Under the pieces are notes generated by a model. The model had not been told where the DNA came from and made no database searches. It saw only the letters and a program-made list of their open reading frames with translations. A stretch of 64,000 nt of DNA from an uncultured Bacteroidales bacterium (GTDB taxonomy: Bacteria > Bacteroidota > Bacteroidia > Bacteroidales > UBA932): positions 85,784-149,783 of the forward strand of contig ONOQ01000002.1 in assembly GCA_900319485.1 (NCBI GenBank). Reading direction: 5' to 3'. Below are positions 44,116 through 53,344 of the stretch, in pieces (positions within the stretch are counted from its first letter, which is position 1; every line of letters starts with the position of its first letter). Made by a program: the position numbers and the translations under genes.

Positions 44116-45715
44116 CATCATAGCAATCCTCACGCTGGTTCTTGCGGCCTCGTGCTCCGCGCCAAAGACCCCTGAGTCCGTCACCCTCTCCAAAGATGCC
44201 CTTATGGACAAGATCAAGGGCGGATGGGCCGGCCAGACCATAGGCGTAGTGTACGGCGCCCCCACGGAGTTCAAGTTCTGCGGAACCATTATCCCGGAAG
44301 AGATTCCCATAGGCTGGGGAGAAGGCTACGTGAAGCACTGGTGGGACCGCAAGCCCGGCCTGTTTGACGACGTCTACAACGACCTAACCTTCGCCGAGGC
44401 CTTCGAGCAGTTGGGCCTGGACGCATCGGCCAACAACCTTGCCCTCCGCTTTGCATACGCGCCCTACCACCTTGCCCACGCCAATCAGGCCGGACGCTAC
44501 AACGTGCGCCAGGGCATAATGCCGCCTGAATCCGGCAACTGGCTCAACAACCCACACGCCGACGACCTTGATTTCCAGATTGAGGCCGATTTCATCGGCT
44601 TGATGGCTCCCGGTATGCTTCCCGAGGCTCTTGACATCGCAGACCGCGTAGGCCACATTATGAACAGCGGCGACGGATTCTACGGCGGAGCCTACGTCGC
44701 GGGCCTTTACAGCGCAGCGTTCGTGGAGTCGGATCCCGCAAAGATTGTGGATATGGCGCTGGAGGCAATCCCCGTGGAGAGCACCTTCCGGCAGTGCATC
44801 GATGACGTCATTAAATGGCACAGGCAGTATCCCTCCGACTGGAAGGCCACCTGGTTCCATGTCCTCAAGAAATGGGGGGCCGATACAGGCTGTCCCAAGG
44901 GAGTGGGCCTGAGTTTTGACATCGACGCCAAACTCAACAGCGCATACGTCACCATCGGCCTGCTGTACGGCGGCGGAGACTTTGGAAAATCTATGGAGAT
45001 AGCCACCCGCTGCGGCCAGGATTCAGACTGCAATCCCGCCACCGTTGGCGGCGTCCTTGGCGTAGTGTACGGCCTTGAAGGCATCCCGGAATTCTGGCGT
45101 GAGCCCGTGATGGAAATCTGGGACCTTGACTTTGAAGGCACTGACGTATCCCTTGAAAAGGGCAGCCGATACTCCTACAATCACGCCCTAAAACTTATTG
45201 AGAAAAACGGCGGAGAGGTACGTGAGAATGAGGTTGTAATTCCTGTTTCCAGGCCGGAAGTCCTACCCCTGGAGCAGAACTTCATTCACACCTATCCCCT
45301 TATGAGGGACCAGAAAGACGCCTGGCTCCGTGACACCTATGAGTTTGACTTCTCCGGCAACGGCTTTGTGATCTGGGGGAACCTTGTGTGCCTCAGGGGC
45401 ATCACGGAAGACTACGCCCAGAGGGTAGCCAAAAAGCATGTGGGATCAGAGGTATTTGCCATGGCCGAGGAAGGAGACCCCTACGTTGCAGAGATTGAAG
45501 TGTGGATAGACGGCGCCCTTGACCAGGTTTCCATCCTCCCTATGAAGGGAACGTCCCGTAAACTTGAACCCGCCTGGAAGTACTGCATGGAAGAAGGCCG
45601 CCACAACGTAAAGCTTGTGTGGCGTAACCCCAAACCGGACACCTACCTCCTCAGGATAAACGCCATAGAATACTACGGCAGCAAACCCAATACCGACACC
45701 TATTACCATAACTGA
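44102..45715 (+). CDS. ADP-ribosylglycohydrolase-family lipoprotein, copy 2
   Basis: 537 residues, lipoprotein signal ending LVLAASCSA. Core starts DKIKGGWAGQTIGVVYGAPT; the first metal motif reads GLFDDVYNDLTFAEAF (DDxYxDLTF instead of the usual S/T-D-D-T), the second GQDSDCNPATVGGVLGVVYG. Middle segment HADDLDFQIEADFIGL and GHIMNSGDGFYGGAYVAGLY are shared with copy 3. A C-terminal ~130-residue beta domain follows. Predicted to hydrolyse a ribosyl bond at the cell envelope; substrate unknown. Its stop overlaps the ATG of copy 3. Confidence 0.88.
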   Translation: MRQSSIIAILTLVLAASCSAPKTPESVTLSKDALMDKIKGGWAGQTIGVVYGAPTEFKFCGTIIPEEIPIGWGEGYVKHWWDRKPGLFDDVYNDLTFAEAFEQLGLDASANNLALRFAYAPYHLAHANQAGRYNVRQGIMPPESGNWLNNPHADDLDFQIEADFIGLMAPGMLPEALDIADRVGHIMNSGDGFYGGAYVAGLYSAAFVESDPAKIVDMALEAIPVESTFRQCIDDVIKWHRQYPSDWKATWFHVLKKWGADTGCPKGVGLSFDIDAKLNSAYVTIGLLYGGGDFGKSMEIATRCGQDSDCNPATVGGVLGVVYGLEGIPEFWREPVMEIWDLDFEGTDVSLEKGSRYSYNHALKLIEKNGGEVRENEVVIPVSRPEVLPLEQNFIHTYPLMRDQKDAWLRDTYEFDFSGNGFVIWGNLVCLRGITEDYAQRVAKKHVGSEVFAMAEEGDPYVAEIEVWIDGALDQVSILPMKGTSRKLEPAWKYCMEEGRHNVKLVWRNPKPDTYLLRINAIEYYGSKPNTDTYYHN

Positions 45716-47217
45716 TGAAAAGATTCCTCATACCATTAGTGCTTCTCCTTCTTGCGGCCTGCACCCAGGTGCCCAAGGTGCCTTACGGGGAAACCGTGAG
45801 CCTTGACAGCGCCACCCTCATGGACAAAATCAAGGGCGGCTGGTACGGCCAGACCATCGGCTGCACCTACGGCGGCCCCACGGAGTTCAAGTACAAGGGC
45901 GGCCTCATAATGGAGGAAATCCCCATCCCCTGGTACGACGACTACATCTATGACACCTACATAGAGGATCCGGGTCTGTACGACGACGTATACATGGACC
46001 TCACCTTCATGGAAACCATGCTCCGGCACGGTCTTGATGCACCTGTGGAAGAGTACGCCAAGGCTTTTGCCTATGCCGATTACAAACTCTGGCACGCAAA
46101 CCAGGCCGCCCGATACAATATCCTCAACGGACGCGGCGCCCCCGAAAGCGGGCACTGGAAATACAATCCCCACGCCGATGACATTGACTTCCAGATTGAG
46201 GCCGATTTCATAGGTATGCTCTACCCCGGTCAGGCAAACAAAGCCTCTGAACTCAGCGACAGGATCGGCCACATCATGAACTACGGGGACGGCTGGTACG
46301 GAGGCGTTTTTATAGGCGCCATGTACTGCCTGGCTTATGTCTGCAACGACATTCCCACAATTGTGACGGAGGCCCTGAAGACCATCCCTGAAGGCACCAA
46401 GTTCCATAGCACTATCTCCGACTGCATAAAGTTCTGGAAGCAGTATCCCAAGGACTGGAAACAGTGCTGGTTCGAGGTGACAAACCGCCACGCCAACGAC
46501 GTGGGCTGCCCGGAAGGCGTCTGGAACGGCTTCAACATTGACGCCACCATCAACTCTGCGTTCGTCGTCATCGGCCTTCTTTACGGAGAGGGTGATTTCC
46601 TGAAGACTATGGACATAAGCACCCGCTGCGGCAACGACTCCGACTGCAATCCTGCATCGGCCGCCGGCATCCTTGGCGTGATGTACGGCTACGACGCCAT
46701 CCCCGATTACTGGAAAAAGGGCGCCGAAAAGATAAAGGACATACCCTTCCCCTATACATCCCTGAGCCTTGACGAGGTGTGCCGGGAGAACTACAATCTC
46801 ATCCTCCAATGCAACGAATCAGGGGATAACGGCATCTTATTTAATGTTGAGAAACCACAGCCCGTCCGCTACGAGCAGTGCTTTGAGGGGATAAAGCCCG
46901 TGGAAAAGAGGGTTCTCAAGAAAGCCTTCACCACCGAGGCCCTGTTCCCGTTCAAGGGCAACAGCATTGTAGTGGAAGGAAGCGTCCGGAAAACCGGCCA
47001 CGCGGATGACAGTTATGTTGCATCCGTCACGGCCCTTCTGGACGGCACTGAACTGGAAACATTTACTATGCCCGTAGATTATATCACGCGGAAGTACGAG
47101 ATATTCAGCGCCTACTGCTTTGACAGCGGGGAGCACACGCTTACCCTCCGCCTCAACAACCCCCACCCCGATTTTGAACTTTACGCATCTGAAATGGTTG
47201 TCTATGATACACTTTAA
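45715..47217 (+). CDS. ADP-ribosylglycohydrolase-family lipoprotein, copy 3
   Basis: 500 residues, lipoprotein signal ending LLLLAACTQ. DKIKGGWYGQTIGCTYGGPT, GLYDDVYMDLTFMETML, HADDIDFQIEADFIGML and GNDSDCNPASAAGILGVMYG correspond position by position to copy 2, so these two arose by tandem duplication. C-terminal beta domain from ~370. Predicted role as for copy 2. The esterase ATG lies inside its last codons (14-base overlap). Confidence 0.88.
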   Translation: MKRFLIPLVLLLLAACTQVPKVPYGETVSLDSATLMDKIKGGWYGQTIGCTYGGPTEFKYKGGLIMEEIPIPWYDDYIYDTYIEDPGLYDDVYMDLTFMETMLRHGLDAPVEEYAKAFAYADYKLWHANQAARYNILNGRGAPESGHWKYNPHADDIDFQIEADFIGMLYPGQANKASELSDRIGHIMNYGDGWYGGVFIGAMYCLAYVCNDIPTIVTEALKTIPEGTKFHSTISDCIKFWKQYPKDWKQCWFEVTNRHANDVGCPEGVWNGFNIDATINSAFVVIGLLYGEGDFLKTMDISTRCGNDSDCNPASAAGILGVMYGYDAIPDYWKKGAEKIKDIPFPYTSLSLDEVCRENYNLILQCNESGDNGILFNVEKPQPVRYEQCFEGIKPVEKRVLKKAFTTEALFPFKGNSIVVEGSVRKTGHADDSYVASVTALLDGTELETFTMPVDYITRKYEIFSAYCFDSGEHTLTLRLNNPHPDFELYASEMVVYDTL

Positions 47218-48751
47218 TATCATAAGTCTCATATGTATGCTGGCCATGCTGTCTTCATGCGGCTGCACCAAGTCACCGGAGCCGGTGCAGGAGGATGACC
47301 AGAAGCAGGAGCAGGGACAGGATGAGGGACAGGGACAGGACGGCCAGGACGAAAAGCCGGACACTAATCCCGACCGCTATCAGAGGGACCTTGTCCTTTC
47401 CAGCGCAATCCTTGACACGGACATCCGTTATTCCGTCCTTCTGCCAAAAGACTATTTTGAAAACGACGACAGGCGGTATCCTGTGGTCTATATGCTTCAC
47501 GGATACGGAGACAACCAGAATTCCTGGAACGGAGACTGGCTGCACGCCCGTGACCGTATATCGGCCCTGGAAAGCGCAGGACTCGAGGATATGATCTACG
47601 TCTATCCTATGGGATACCAGTGCTATTATGTGAACAGGTATGACGGGTCCTTCAGTTATATGGATATGTTCGCCCGGGAACTTGTCCCGCATATTGATGC
47701 AACCCTCCGCACCATACCGGACAGGCAGCACCGCTCAATCACAGGTTATTCAATGGGCGGATTCGGGGCATATGTCATAGCCGCAAAACATCCCGAGTTA
47801 TTCCTCTGCAGCGCTCCGCTTTCAATGTCATTCCGCACGGACCAGCAGTATATGACAGAAAGCGCAAGCGGATGGAACAACCAGTGGGGCCTCAACTTCG
47901 GCGGAAAAGGAGAAAAGGGCGAAGCGCGGCTCACGGACTATTATAAAGAGCACTGCCCCTACTATGTATTCAATGAGGAGAACCGCCAGGCCCTTGAAAC
48001 CGTCAAGTGGTATTTTACCTGCGGCGATGACGAGGAGCAGCTCCTCATCGCAAATGATTCCCTGCACGTCATCCTCCGTGACAGGAATTTCAGGCACGAA
48101 TACCGTGTAAACAACGGCGCACACACTTCCAAATACTGGATGGACGCCCTCAACGAGGTCCTTACAATGTTCTCCTTCTATATGGACGGAGGAGATGTCT
48201 GGCCCGGAAGGAATATAACCGAGCCCCGCATCCCGGAAATTTCCACGGACCAGAACGGAGTATACCAGTCTGAAGGCTTTGGAGAAAACGGAACCCTTGT
48301 CCTGGTAGCGTATAAAGGCCTTGACAATATAAAAGACGTGATGGCGGAACTTAGCCGGGGCTCCGGTTACTACGCCCTTCTCCCCTGCAATCTTGGAGCA
48401 AAATCCCTCTCCGAATGGAAAGAGAGCTGGCAGGCCATATTCAGCGGCGCTAAGTTGCAGATCGTCGCCATCGGAGATGCCGGCAAGGATGCCCTGGCGC
48501 TTCAGGAAGAGGCCGGGTCGCTGTATCTGATAGACGCCAGCCTGGGGGAAGACATCAATCCCGTCAAGACCTGCCGATATGTCATCCTAAATACTGACTA
48601 CGGCGTAAACTACAGGGATATGGGAGCCCTCTACACGGCCTGCAAGCGCGCCGACTGCTCCTTCGAATACCGCGTGGCCAAGGCTACGGATGATCCCGGA
48701 AAAGATCTTTTAAGATTGATCGAAACCAATAAAACACTTTTTAACTTTTAA
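47204..48751 (+). CDS. Secreted alpha/beta-hydrolase esterase (esterase D-like), lipoprotein
   Basis: 515 residues from the ATG at 47204, which gives the signal MIHFNIISLICMLAMLSSC; an earlier in-frame start lies within the previous gene. After the cysteine comes an acidic Gln/Asp/Glu-rich linker (residues ~22-55), possibly a surface-export signal. Catalytic triad: Ser in GYSMGGFGAY, Asp in FTCGDDEEQ, His in NNGAHTSKYW. Residues ~345-515 form a second domain of unknown role. Likely removes acyl or feruloyl-type esters from the substrate of the locus, or acetyl groups from ribosyl conjugates; this is inference. Confidence 0.85.
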   Translation: MIHFNIISLICMLAMLSSCGCTKSPEPVQEDDQKQEQGQDEGQGQDGQDEKPDTNPDRYQRDLVLSSAILDTDIRYSVLLPKDYFENDDRRYPVVYMLHGYGDNQNSWNGDWLHARDRISALESAGLEDMIYVYPMGYQCYYVNRYDGSFSYMDMFARELVPHIDATLRTIPDRQHRSITGYSMGGFGAYVIAAKHPELFLCSAPLSMSFRTDQQYMTESASGWNNQWGLNFGGKGEKGEARLTDYYKEHCPYYVFNEENRQALETVKWYFTCGDDEEQLLIANDSLHVILRDRNFRHEYRVNNGAHTSKYWMDALNEVLTMFSFYMDGGDVWPGRNITEPRIPEISTDQNGVYQSEGFGENGTLVLVAYKGLDNIKDVMAELSRGSGYYALLPCNLGAKSLSEWKESWQAIFSGAKLQIVAIGDAGKDALALQEEAGSLYLIDASLGEDINPVKTCRYVILNTDYGVNYRDMGALYTACKRADCSFEYRVAKATDDPGKDLLRLIETNKTLFNF

Positions 48752-48768
48752 TCCTTAATTTATTCATT

Positions 48769-49671
48769 ATGAAAAAGTTATTTTATGTACTGATGGCATC
48801 CCTGGTAGTAGCCGGGATGGTATCCTGCAACAAACCCGCTCCCACCGTCAAGGAGAAGCCCGATGAAGGCACAGAACAGAAACCCGATGGTGGTGACAAC
48901 ACCGGCGACAACACCGGCGACAACTCTGGTGACGACAAGCCCCAGTACGAAGAGGTTGAGGTTATCCTGAAGACCGCTTACATCGAGGCTATCTGCGACT
49001 GGCCCGAGGAGAACGACTGGAAGGCTACCCGTGTCGGTGAAACCCGCTGGGACATCACCTACGACGAGTATGGCCACATCCTTTCCGCTCTTGTCAAAGG
49101 TGACAAGGAGAAGGGTTATGAGTTTGACTATAATGACGACTTCACGCAGTGCGACGTGAACAGGGAATCCGACAAGGACATCGTCATCTACAGCCTCAAA
49201 CTCAACGACAAGGGCCTCTGCACGGAGTTCACCGACAACACCGAGGATCCCGCCCGCGTATGGACATACACCTACGATGCCGACGGATTCCAGCTTACCG
49301 CAAGCCGTGACGGCGAAGTAAAGACCCAGTACGCTATCCAGAACAAGAACATCTTCACCTGGAGCCGTGACGGAAGCCGCTTCAAAGAGCACAAGTACAG
49401 CACCAAGGATAATGTTGCCGATATCCACACCTCATACTCCGAGGATGCCGGCCTGAGCCGTTTCCTCTATGAGACCGGTCTGTTCGGCCGCAGTTCCGAG
49501 AAGGAGTGCACCGAGGCAAAATGGCAGGACAGAGACTCCAAGGCCACATTCGAGTATGAATATGACGAGGCTACCGGCGGTATCGTCCGTGAGGTCAAAT
49601 ACTATGCAGGCGACTACGACTTCGACGTAAACTTCGAGGTTGCCAAGAAGACCATCAAGGTAAAGAAATAG
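48769..49671 (+). CDS. Lipoprotein with beta-sheet repeats, unknown function
   Basis: 300 residues, signal MKKLFYVLMASLVVAGMVSC. A flexible linker with DNTGDNTGDNSGDD repeats follows, then a beta-rich domain built from R-W-D-I-T-Y-D-E-Y-G-H-I type strands (ITYDEYGHILSA, YTYDADGFQLTA, FEYEYDEATGGIV), similar in style to DUF4595/YD-like proteins that form sheets. Last gene of the ribose-type operon, 17 bases after the esterase; may be a surface glycan-binding accessory protein. Terminator downstream. Confidence 0.7.
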   Translation: MKKLFYVLMASLVVAGMVSCNKPAPTVKEKPDEGTEQKPDGGDNTGDNTGDNSGDDKPQYEEVEVILKTAYIEAICDWPEENDWKATRVGETRWDITYDEYGHILSALVKGDKEKGYEFDYNDDFTQCDVNRESDKDIVIYSLKLNDKGLCTEFTDNTEDPARVWTYTYDADGFQLTASRDGEVKTQYAIQNKNIFTWSRDGSRFKEHKYSTKDNVADIHTSYSEDAGLSRFLYETGLFGRSSEKECTEAKWQDRDSKATFEYEYDEATGGIVREVKYYAGDYDFDVNFEVAKKTIKVKK

Positions 49672-49691
49672 TCTGCCTTCCCCCTTCATTT

Positions 49692-49738
49692 ATCGGCCTC
49701 CCGCACCCCGGGGGGCCGATTTTTTTGCTAAGGTGGCA
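49692..49738 (+). terminator. Terminator with ATCGGCC/GGCCGAT stem
   Basis: ATCGGCC (49692-49698) and GGCCGAT (49724-49730) pair at the base of a GC hairpin directly followed by seven or more T. The genome-wide heptamer thus forms the stem of this terminator, as uptake-signal pairs do in Pasteurellaceae and Neisseria. Confidence 0.85.
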
Positions 49739-49747
49739 AAGAAATGC

Positions 49748-49755
49748 TATATTTG
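49748..49755 (+). promoter_or_regulatory. -7 promoter box for asnS
   Basis: TATATTTG, 15 bases before the ATG at 49771. Confidence 0.6.
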
Positions 49756-49770
49756 CATGATTATAGCAAA

Positions 49771-51180
49771 ATGTTTATGGAAAGCCTAAAAAGAACCAAA
49801 ATCAAGGCTCTGCTTCAGATGGAGCCGGGGGTAGAAGTTCTGGCCAAAGGATGGGTCAGGACCAAGAGAGGAAACAAACAGGTAAAATTCATCGCCCTCA
49901 ACGACGGTTCCACCATCAATAACATCCAGATAGTAGCAAACACGGAACTCTTCGACGAAGAACTCATAAAGAGAATCACCACCGGAGCGTCCCTTGCCGT
50001 AAAGGGAGACCTTGTAGAGTCCCAGGGAAGCGGCCAGGCCGTGGAGATCCAGGCAAAGGCAATTGAAGTGCTTGGAGAATGCGACCCTATGCGTTTCCCG
50101 CTCCAGAAGAAGGACACCACCCTTGAGTTCCTCAGAAGCGTTGCCCATATGCGCCTCAGGACCAACACCTTCGGGGCCGTCCTCCGCATCCGTAACGCCA
50201 TGGCCTTCGCCATCCACAAGTTCTTCAATGAGAAGGGGTTTGTGTACCTCCACACCCCGCTCATCACAGAAAGTGACGCTGAAGGCGCAGGAGATATGTT
50301 CCAGGTAACCACCATGGACCTTAAGAACATCCCTCTGGACAAGAAGGGCAACGTGGACTTCTCAAAGGACTTCTTCGGGAAGAAGACCTCCCTTACCGTT
50401 TCCGGCCAGTTGGAAGGTGAACTTGGAGCAACTGCAGTTGGTGAGATCTACACCTTCGGCCCCACTTTCCGCGCAGAGAATTCCAACACTCCCCGCCACC
50501 TTGCGGAGTTCTGGATGATTGAGCCTGAAATGGCCTTCTACGACATAAACGACAATATGGCCCTGGCGGAGGAATTCGTGAAATACCTTGTCCAGTATGC
50601 CCTGGACAACTGTATGGATGACCTCCAGTTCCTTAACGACAAATACGACGACGGCCTCATAGAGCGTATGCGCTCCGTCCTTGGCATCGCTTTCCAGAAG
50701 GTCACCTACACTGAGGCCGTGGAAATCCTTGAAAAGGCCATCGCAGACGGCGTCAAGTTCGAGTATCCCGTCCACTGGGGCACTGACTTCCAGAGTGAGC
50801 ACGAGCGTTACCTTGTGGAAAAACACTTCCAGAAGCCCGTCATCCTCATAGACTTCCCCAAGGACATCAAGGCCTTCTATATGAAGCAGAACCCGGACGG
50901 CCGCACCGTACGCGGTATGGACGTCCTGTTCCCCAAGATCGGAGAAATCATCGGCGGCTCTGAAAGGGAGGCCGATCTTCAGAAACTGGAAACCCGCATC
51001 GACGAACTTGGAATGTCCCGAAAGAACCTTGAGTGGTACATAGACACCCGCCGCTACGGCTCAGTCCCCCACTCCGGATTCGGCCTTGGCTTCGAGAGGC
51101 TCCTCCTCTTTGTAACCGGTATGGCCAACATCCGTGACGTCATCCCCTTCCCCAGAACTCCTAAAAACGCAGAATTCTAG
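49771..51180 (+). CDS. asnS: Asparaginyl-tRNA synthetase
   Basis: 469 residues from the ATG at 49771 (a second ATG at 49777 is equally possible; an in-frame start at 49744 overlaps the promoter). OB-fold anticodon domain ([28 protein letters not shown]), class II motif 2 region [20 protein letters not shown] and motif 3 [16 protein letters not shown]. Charges tRNA-Asn directly. First gene of a likely operon with udk, a TonB-like protein, a periplasmic protein and an M16 peptidase. Confidence 0.97.
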   Translation: MFMESLKRTKIKALLQMEPGVEVLAKGWVRTKRGNKQVKFIALNDGSTINNIQIVANTELFDEELIKRITTGASLAVKGDLVESQGSGQAVEIQAKAIEVLGECDPMRFPLQKKDTTLEFLRSVAHMRLRTNTFGAVLRIRNAMAFAIHKFFNEKGFVYLHTPLITESDAEGAGDMFQVTTMDLKNIPLDKKGNVDFSKDFFGKKTSLTVSGQLEGELGATAVGEIYTFGPTFRAENSNTPRHLAEFWMIEPEMAFYDINDNMALAEEFVKYLVQYALDNCMDDLQFLNDKYDDGLIERMRSVLGIAFQKVTYTEAVEILEKAIADGVKFEYPVHWGTDFQSEHERYLVEKHFQKPVILIDFPKDIKAFYMKQNPDGRTVRGMDVLFPKIGEIIGGSEREADLQKLETRIDELGMSRKNLEWYIDTRRYGSVPHSGFGLGFERLLLFVTGMANIRDVIPFPRTPKNAEF

Positions 51181-51183
51181 CAT

Positions 51184-51816
51184 ATGTTAGTCATCGGTAT
51201 TGCCGGAGGTTCCGGCTCAGGAAAGACAACCGTTGTCCGCGCAATCACGGAACAACTTCAGGGACGCGTAGTGGTTATCCCCCAGGATTCCTATTACAAG
51301 GATTCCAGCCACGTGCCGCCGGAGGAGCGGAAGAACATCAACTTCGACCACCCGGACGCAATTGACTGGAAACTGATGTGCCAGCAGATCCGTGAACTCA
51401 AGGCCGGAAAGACCATAGAGCAGCCGGTGTACTCCTACATCACCTGCTCCCGTTCCACCACGGAAACCATCACCGTGGAGCCCGCAGAGGTGATAATCGT
51501 GGAAGGCATCCTCATCTTCACCTGCAAGGAACTCCGGGACCAGATGAACATAAAGATCTTCGTGGACGCAGATGACGACGACAGGGTGCTGAGGATTATG
51601 GTCCGTGACATAGCGGAGCGCGGCCGCACTATAGAAACCGCCATAGAGCACTACTGCGACACTGTGAAGCCTATGCACCTCCAGTTCATAGAGCCCTCCA
51701 AGCGTTATGCCGATGTTATAGTGCCCCAGGGCGGCCACAACAAAGTGGCCATCGACATAATCTCAAATACCATTGAGAAGGCTCTCCACCAGAGGAAACG
51801 CCGCAGCAAGAAATGA
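51184..51816 (+). CDS. udk: Uridine kinase
   Basis: 210 residues. P-loop GIAGGSGSGKTTVVRA at 5-20, QDSYYKD, INFDHPDAIDW and EGILIFTCKELRDQM, RDIAERGRT. Phosphorylates uridine and cytidine in pyrimidine salvage; could use nucleosides brought in by the ribose-type locus upstream, though it belongs to a different transcript. Four-base overlap with the next gene. Confidence 0.96.
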   Translation: MLVIGIAGGSGSGKTTVVRAITEQLQGRVVVIPQDSYYKDSSHVPPEERKNINFDHPDAIDWKLMCQQIRELKAGKTIEQPVYSYITCSRSTTETITVEPAEVIIVEGILIFTCKELRDQMNIKIFVDADDDDRVLRIMVRDIAERGRTIETAIEHYCDTVKPMHLQFIEPSKRYADVIVPQGGHNKVAIDIISNTIEKALHQRKRRSKK

Positions 51817-52523
51817 GACTGACTCCGGACCAGAAAGCAGGTATTTACATCACCGTGAGCATCCATCTCGCGGTGATTATCGTATTGCTTCTGGTGCGGA
51901 TTGGAATGGAAGTCCAGAAGGAGAACAGTTTTGTCCTGGATTTCACAAAGCAGGAGGAACTGGAAGAACTTCAGAAGAAGGAAGAGTTTCTGAAAAGCGC
52001 CGCGGAGCAGCTTGAGGAGATGATTGCGGCGGCCGCCGGAGTGCCGGTTAGGAACGTCACCGTTGAAAGGAGCGCCCTCAAGGACGACAGAGGCACTGAT
52101 GCCGATGAACTTTACAAGGAGGCGGAACGCCTGGCCCAGGAATTGAAGGATGGGCAGGAGCGCCCGCAGGAAGTGGAGGAGATAGCCGTCGAGCCCATCA
52201 GGAAGGATGAGCCAAAGAAGCAGGAGGAGGTAAAGCCATACAGCGGTCCTTCCGTTCTTTCCTGGAGCCTTGACGGCCGGAAGGCCACCCGCCTTCCCAT
52301 ACCGGCCTACCGCTGTTACGGAGCCGGAGAGGTCACGGTCATAATCACCGTGAATAACCAGGGAGATGTGGTAAACGCCAAGGTAGATGAGAAGGTATCG
52401 GCCACGGATAACTGCATACGCACATTTGCCGTACGCGCAGCCAGGCTGTCCAAATTCAACGCCTCCGCCCAGGCTCCAGCCCGCCAGATGGGCACAATTA
52501 CATACGCATTCATAGCACAATGA
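51813..52523 (+). CDS. TonB-like energy-transducing protein
   Basis: 236 residues. One membrane helix (IYITVSIHLAVIIVLLLVRIG) near the N-terminus, a coiled-coil stretch (KQEELEELQKKEEFLKSAAE), a Glu/Pro/Lys-rich spacer, and a C-terminal TonB-type domain (GAGEVTVIITVNNQGDVVNA, AARLSKF). It should link an ExbB-ExbD motor to outer-membrane receptors, but the domain is short and lacks the usual YP motif, so a related role is possible. Four-base overlaps on both sides. Confidence 0.72.
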   Translation: MRLTPDQKAGIYITVSIHLAVIIVLLLVRIGMEVQKENSFVLDFTKQEELEELQKKEEFLKSAAEQLEEMIAAAAGVPVRNVTVERSALKDDRGTDADELYKEAERLAQELKDGQERPQEVEEIAVEPIRKDEPKKQEEVKPYSGPSVLSWSLDGRKATRLPIPAYRCYGAGEVTVIITVNNQGDVVNAKVDEKVSATDNCIRTFAVRAARLSKFNASAQAPARQMGTITYAFIAQ

Positions 52524-53344
52524 GAAAATTGCTGATACTTCTTACCCTGTGTCTTATTGCAGCAATCACGGCAATGGCCCAGGGCCGCGTCGAGACGCGG
52601 AGTTACATACTGTCCGATTTCCAGGACAAGGTCACGAAGGTGGTTCTCCCGGAAGAGGCCTTCCTCCAGAGCGCCCTCAGACAGGAGGTTACAAATATCT
52701 GGGGAGCATCGGCCTTTGAATTCTGCACCCAGAAGGAGTTTGAGGCCCTGAAAGGCTCCAAGGATTACTATTTCCTTACCGTCCAGGCCTTCAGGTTCAA
52801 GGGCGAGAAAGAGCCCGGACTCCTGTTCCTGATCCTTCTGAAGGGTGAGGACCATGAGGTTATCTCCCTCCCCCTTGCCCCCGCCGACGACAGCAGCGGC
52901 CGCGAACTTGTGTACCTTGGCGCGCTTGTAAAGGCAATCCAGGACTACACCCTTGCCGCAATGGAAAGCGAAAAAACGGCCTATGTCCCGGACAAATGGT
53001 TCAACGACAACTATGCAAAATGGGGCAGGACGACAACCATCTATATGGCAAGGGAAGACGTCTCCCTCTCCGTGAAGGAGGCCGATATTGAGAAGTACCT
53101 CGATCCCGATTTCCATATCACTGATGCTGACACCGCAGACGGCGTCTTCGTGGACGCTCCCGTGAACACGCTGGTGAGTTACTGCGTGGCTCCCGTGGAT
53201 CCTTCATCGGCCTCATACAGTTACCAGATGCTCTTCAAGGCCGATACCCTTGAACTCTACTACATATCCCGCCACAGGATCAGGCCAAGGTCCCAGGCCG
53301 GATTCCTTACCCAGGATCTGAAATGGCTGAAGGGGAGAAGATAA
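52520..53344 (+). CDS. Periplasmic protein of unknown function
   Basis: 274 residues. Signal peptide MRKLLILLTLCLIAAITAMAQ. The mature part alternates helices and strands (SYILSDFQDKVTKVVLPEE, YYFLTVQAFRFKGEKEPGLL, FDADTLELYYISRHRI-like FKADTLELYYISRHRI) with no motif I recognise. Coupled to the TonB-like gene before it and overlapping the M16 peptidase by 22 bases, suggesting joint function in the envelope. Confidence 0.7.
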   Translation: MRKLLILLTLCLIAAITAMAQGRVETRSYILSDFQDKVTKVVLPEEAFLQSALRQEVTNIWGASAFEFCTQKEFEALKGSKDYYFLTVQAFRFKGEKEPGLLFLILLKGEDHEVISLPLAPADDSSGRELVYLGALVKAIQDYTLAAMESEKTAYVPDKWFNDNYAKWGRTTTIYMAREDVSLSVKEADIEKYLDPDFHITDADTADGVFVDAPVNTLVSYCVAPVDPSSASYSYQMLFKADTLELYYISRHRIRPRSQAGFLTQDLKWLKGRR

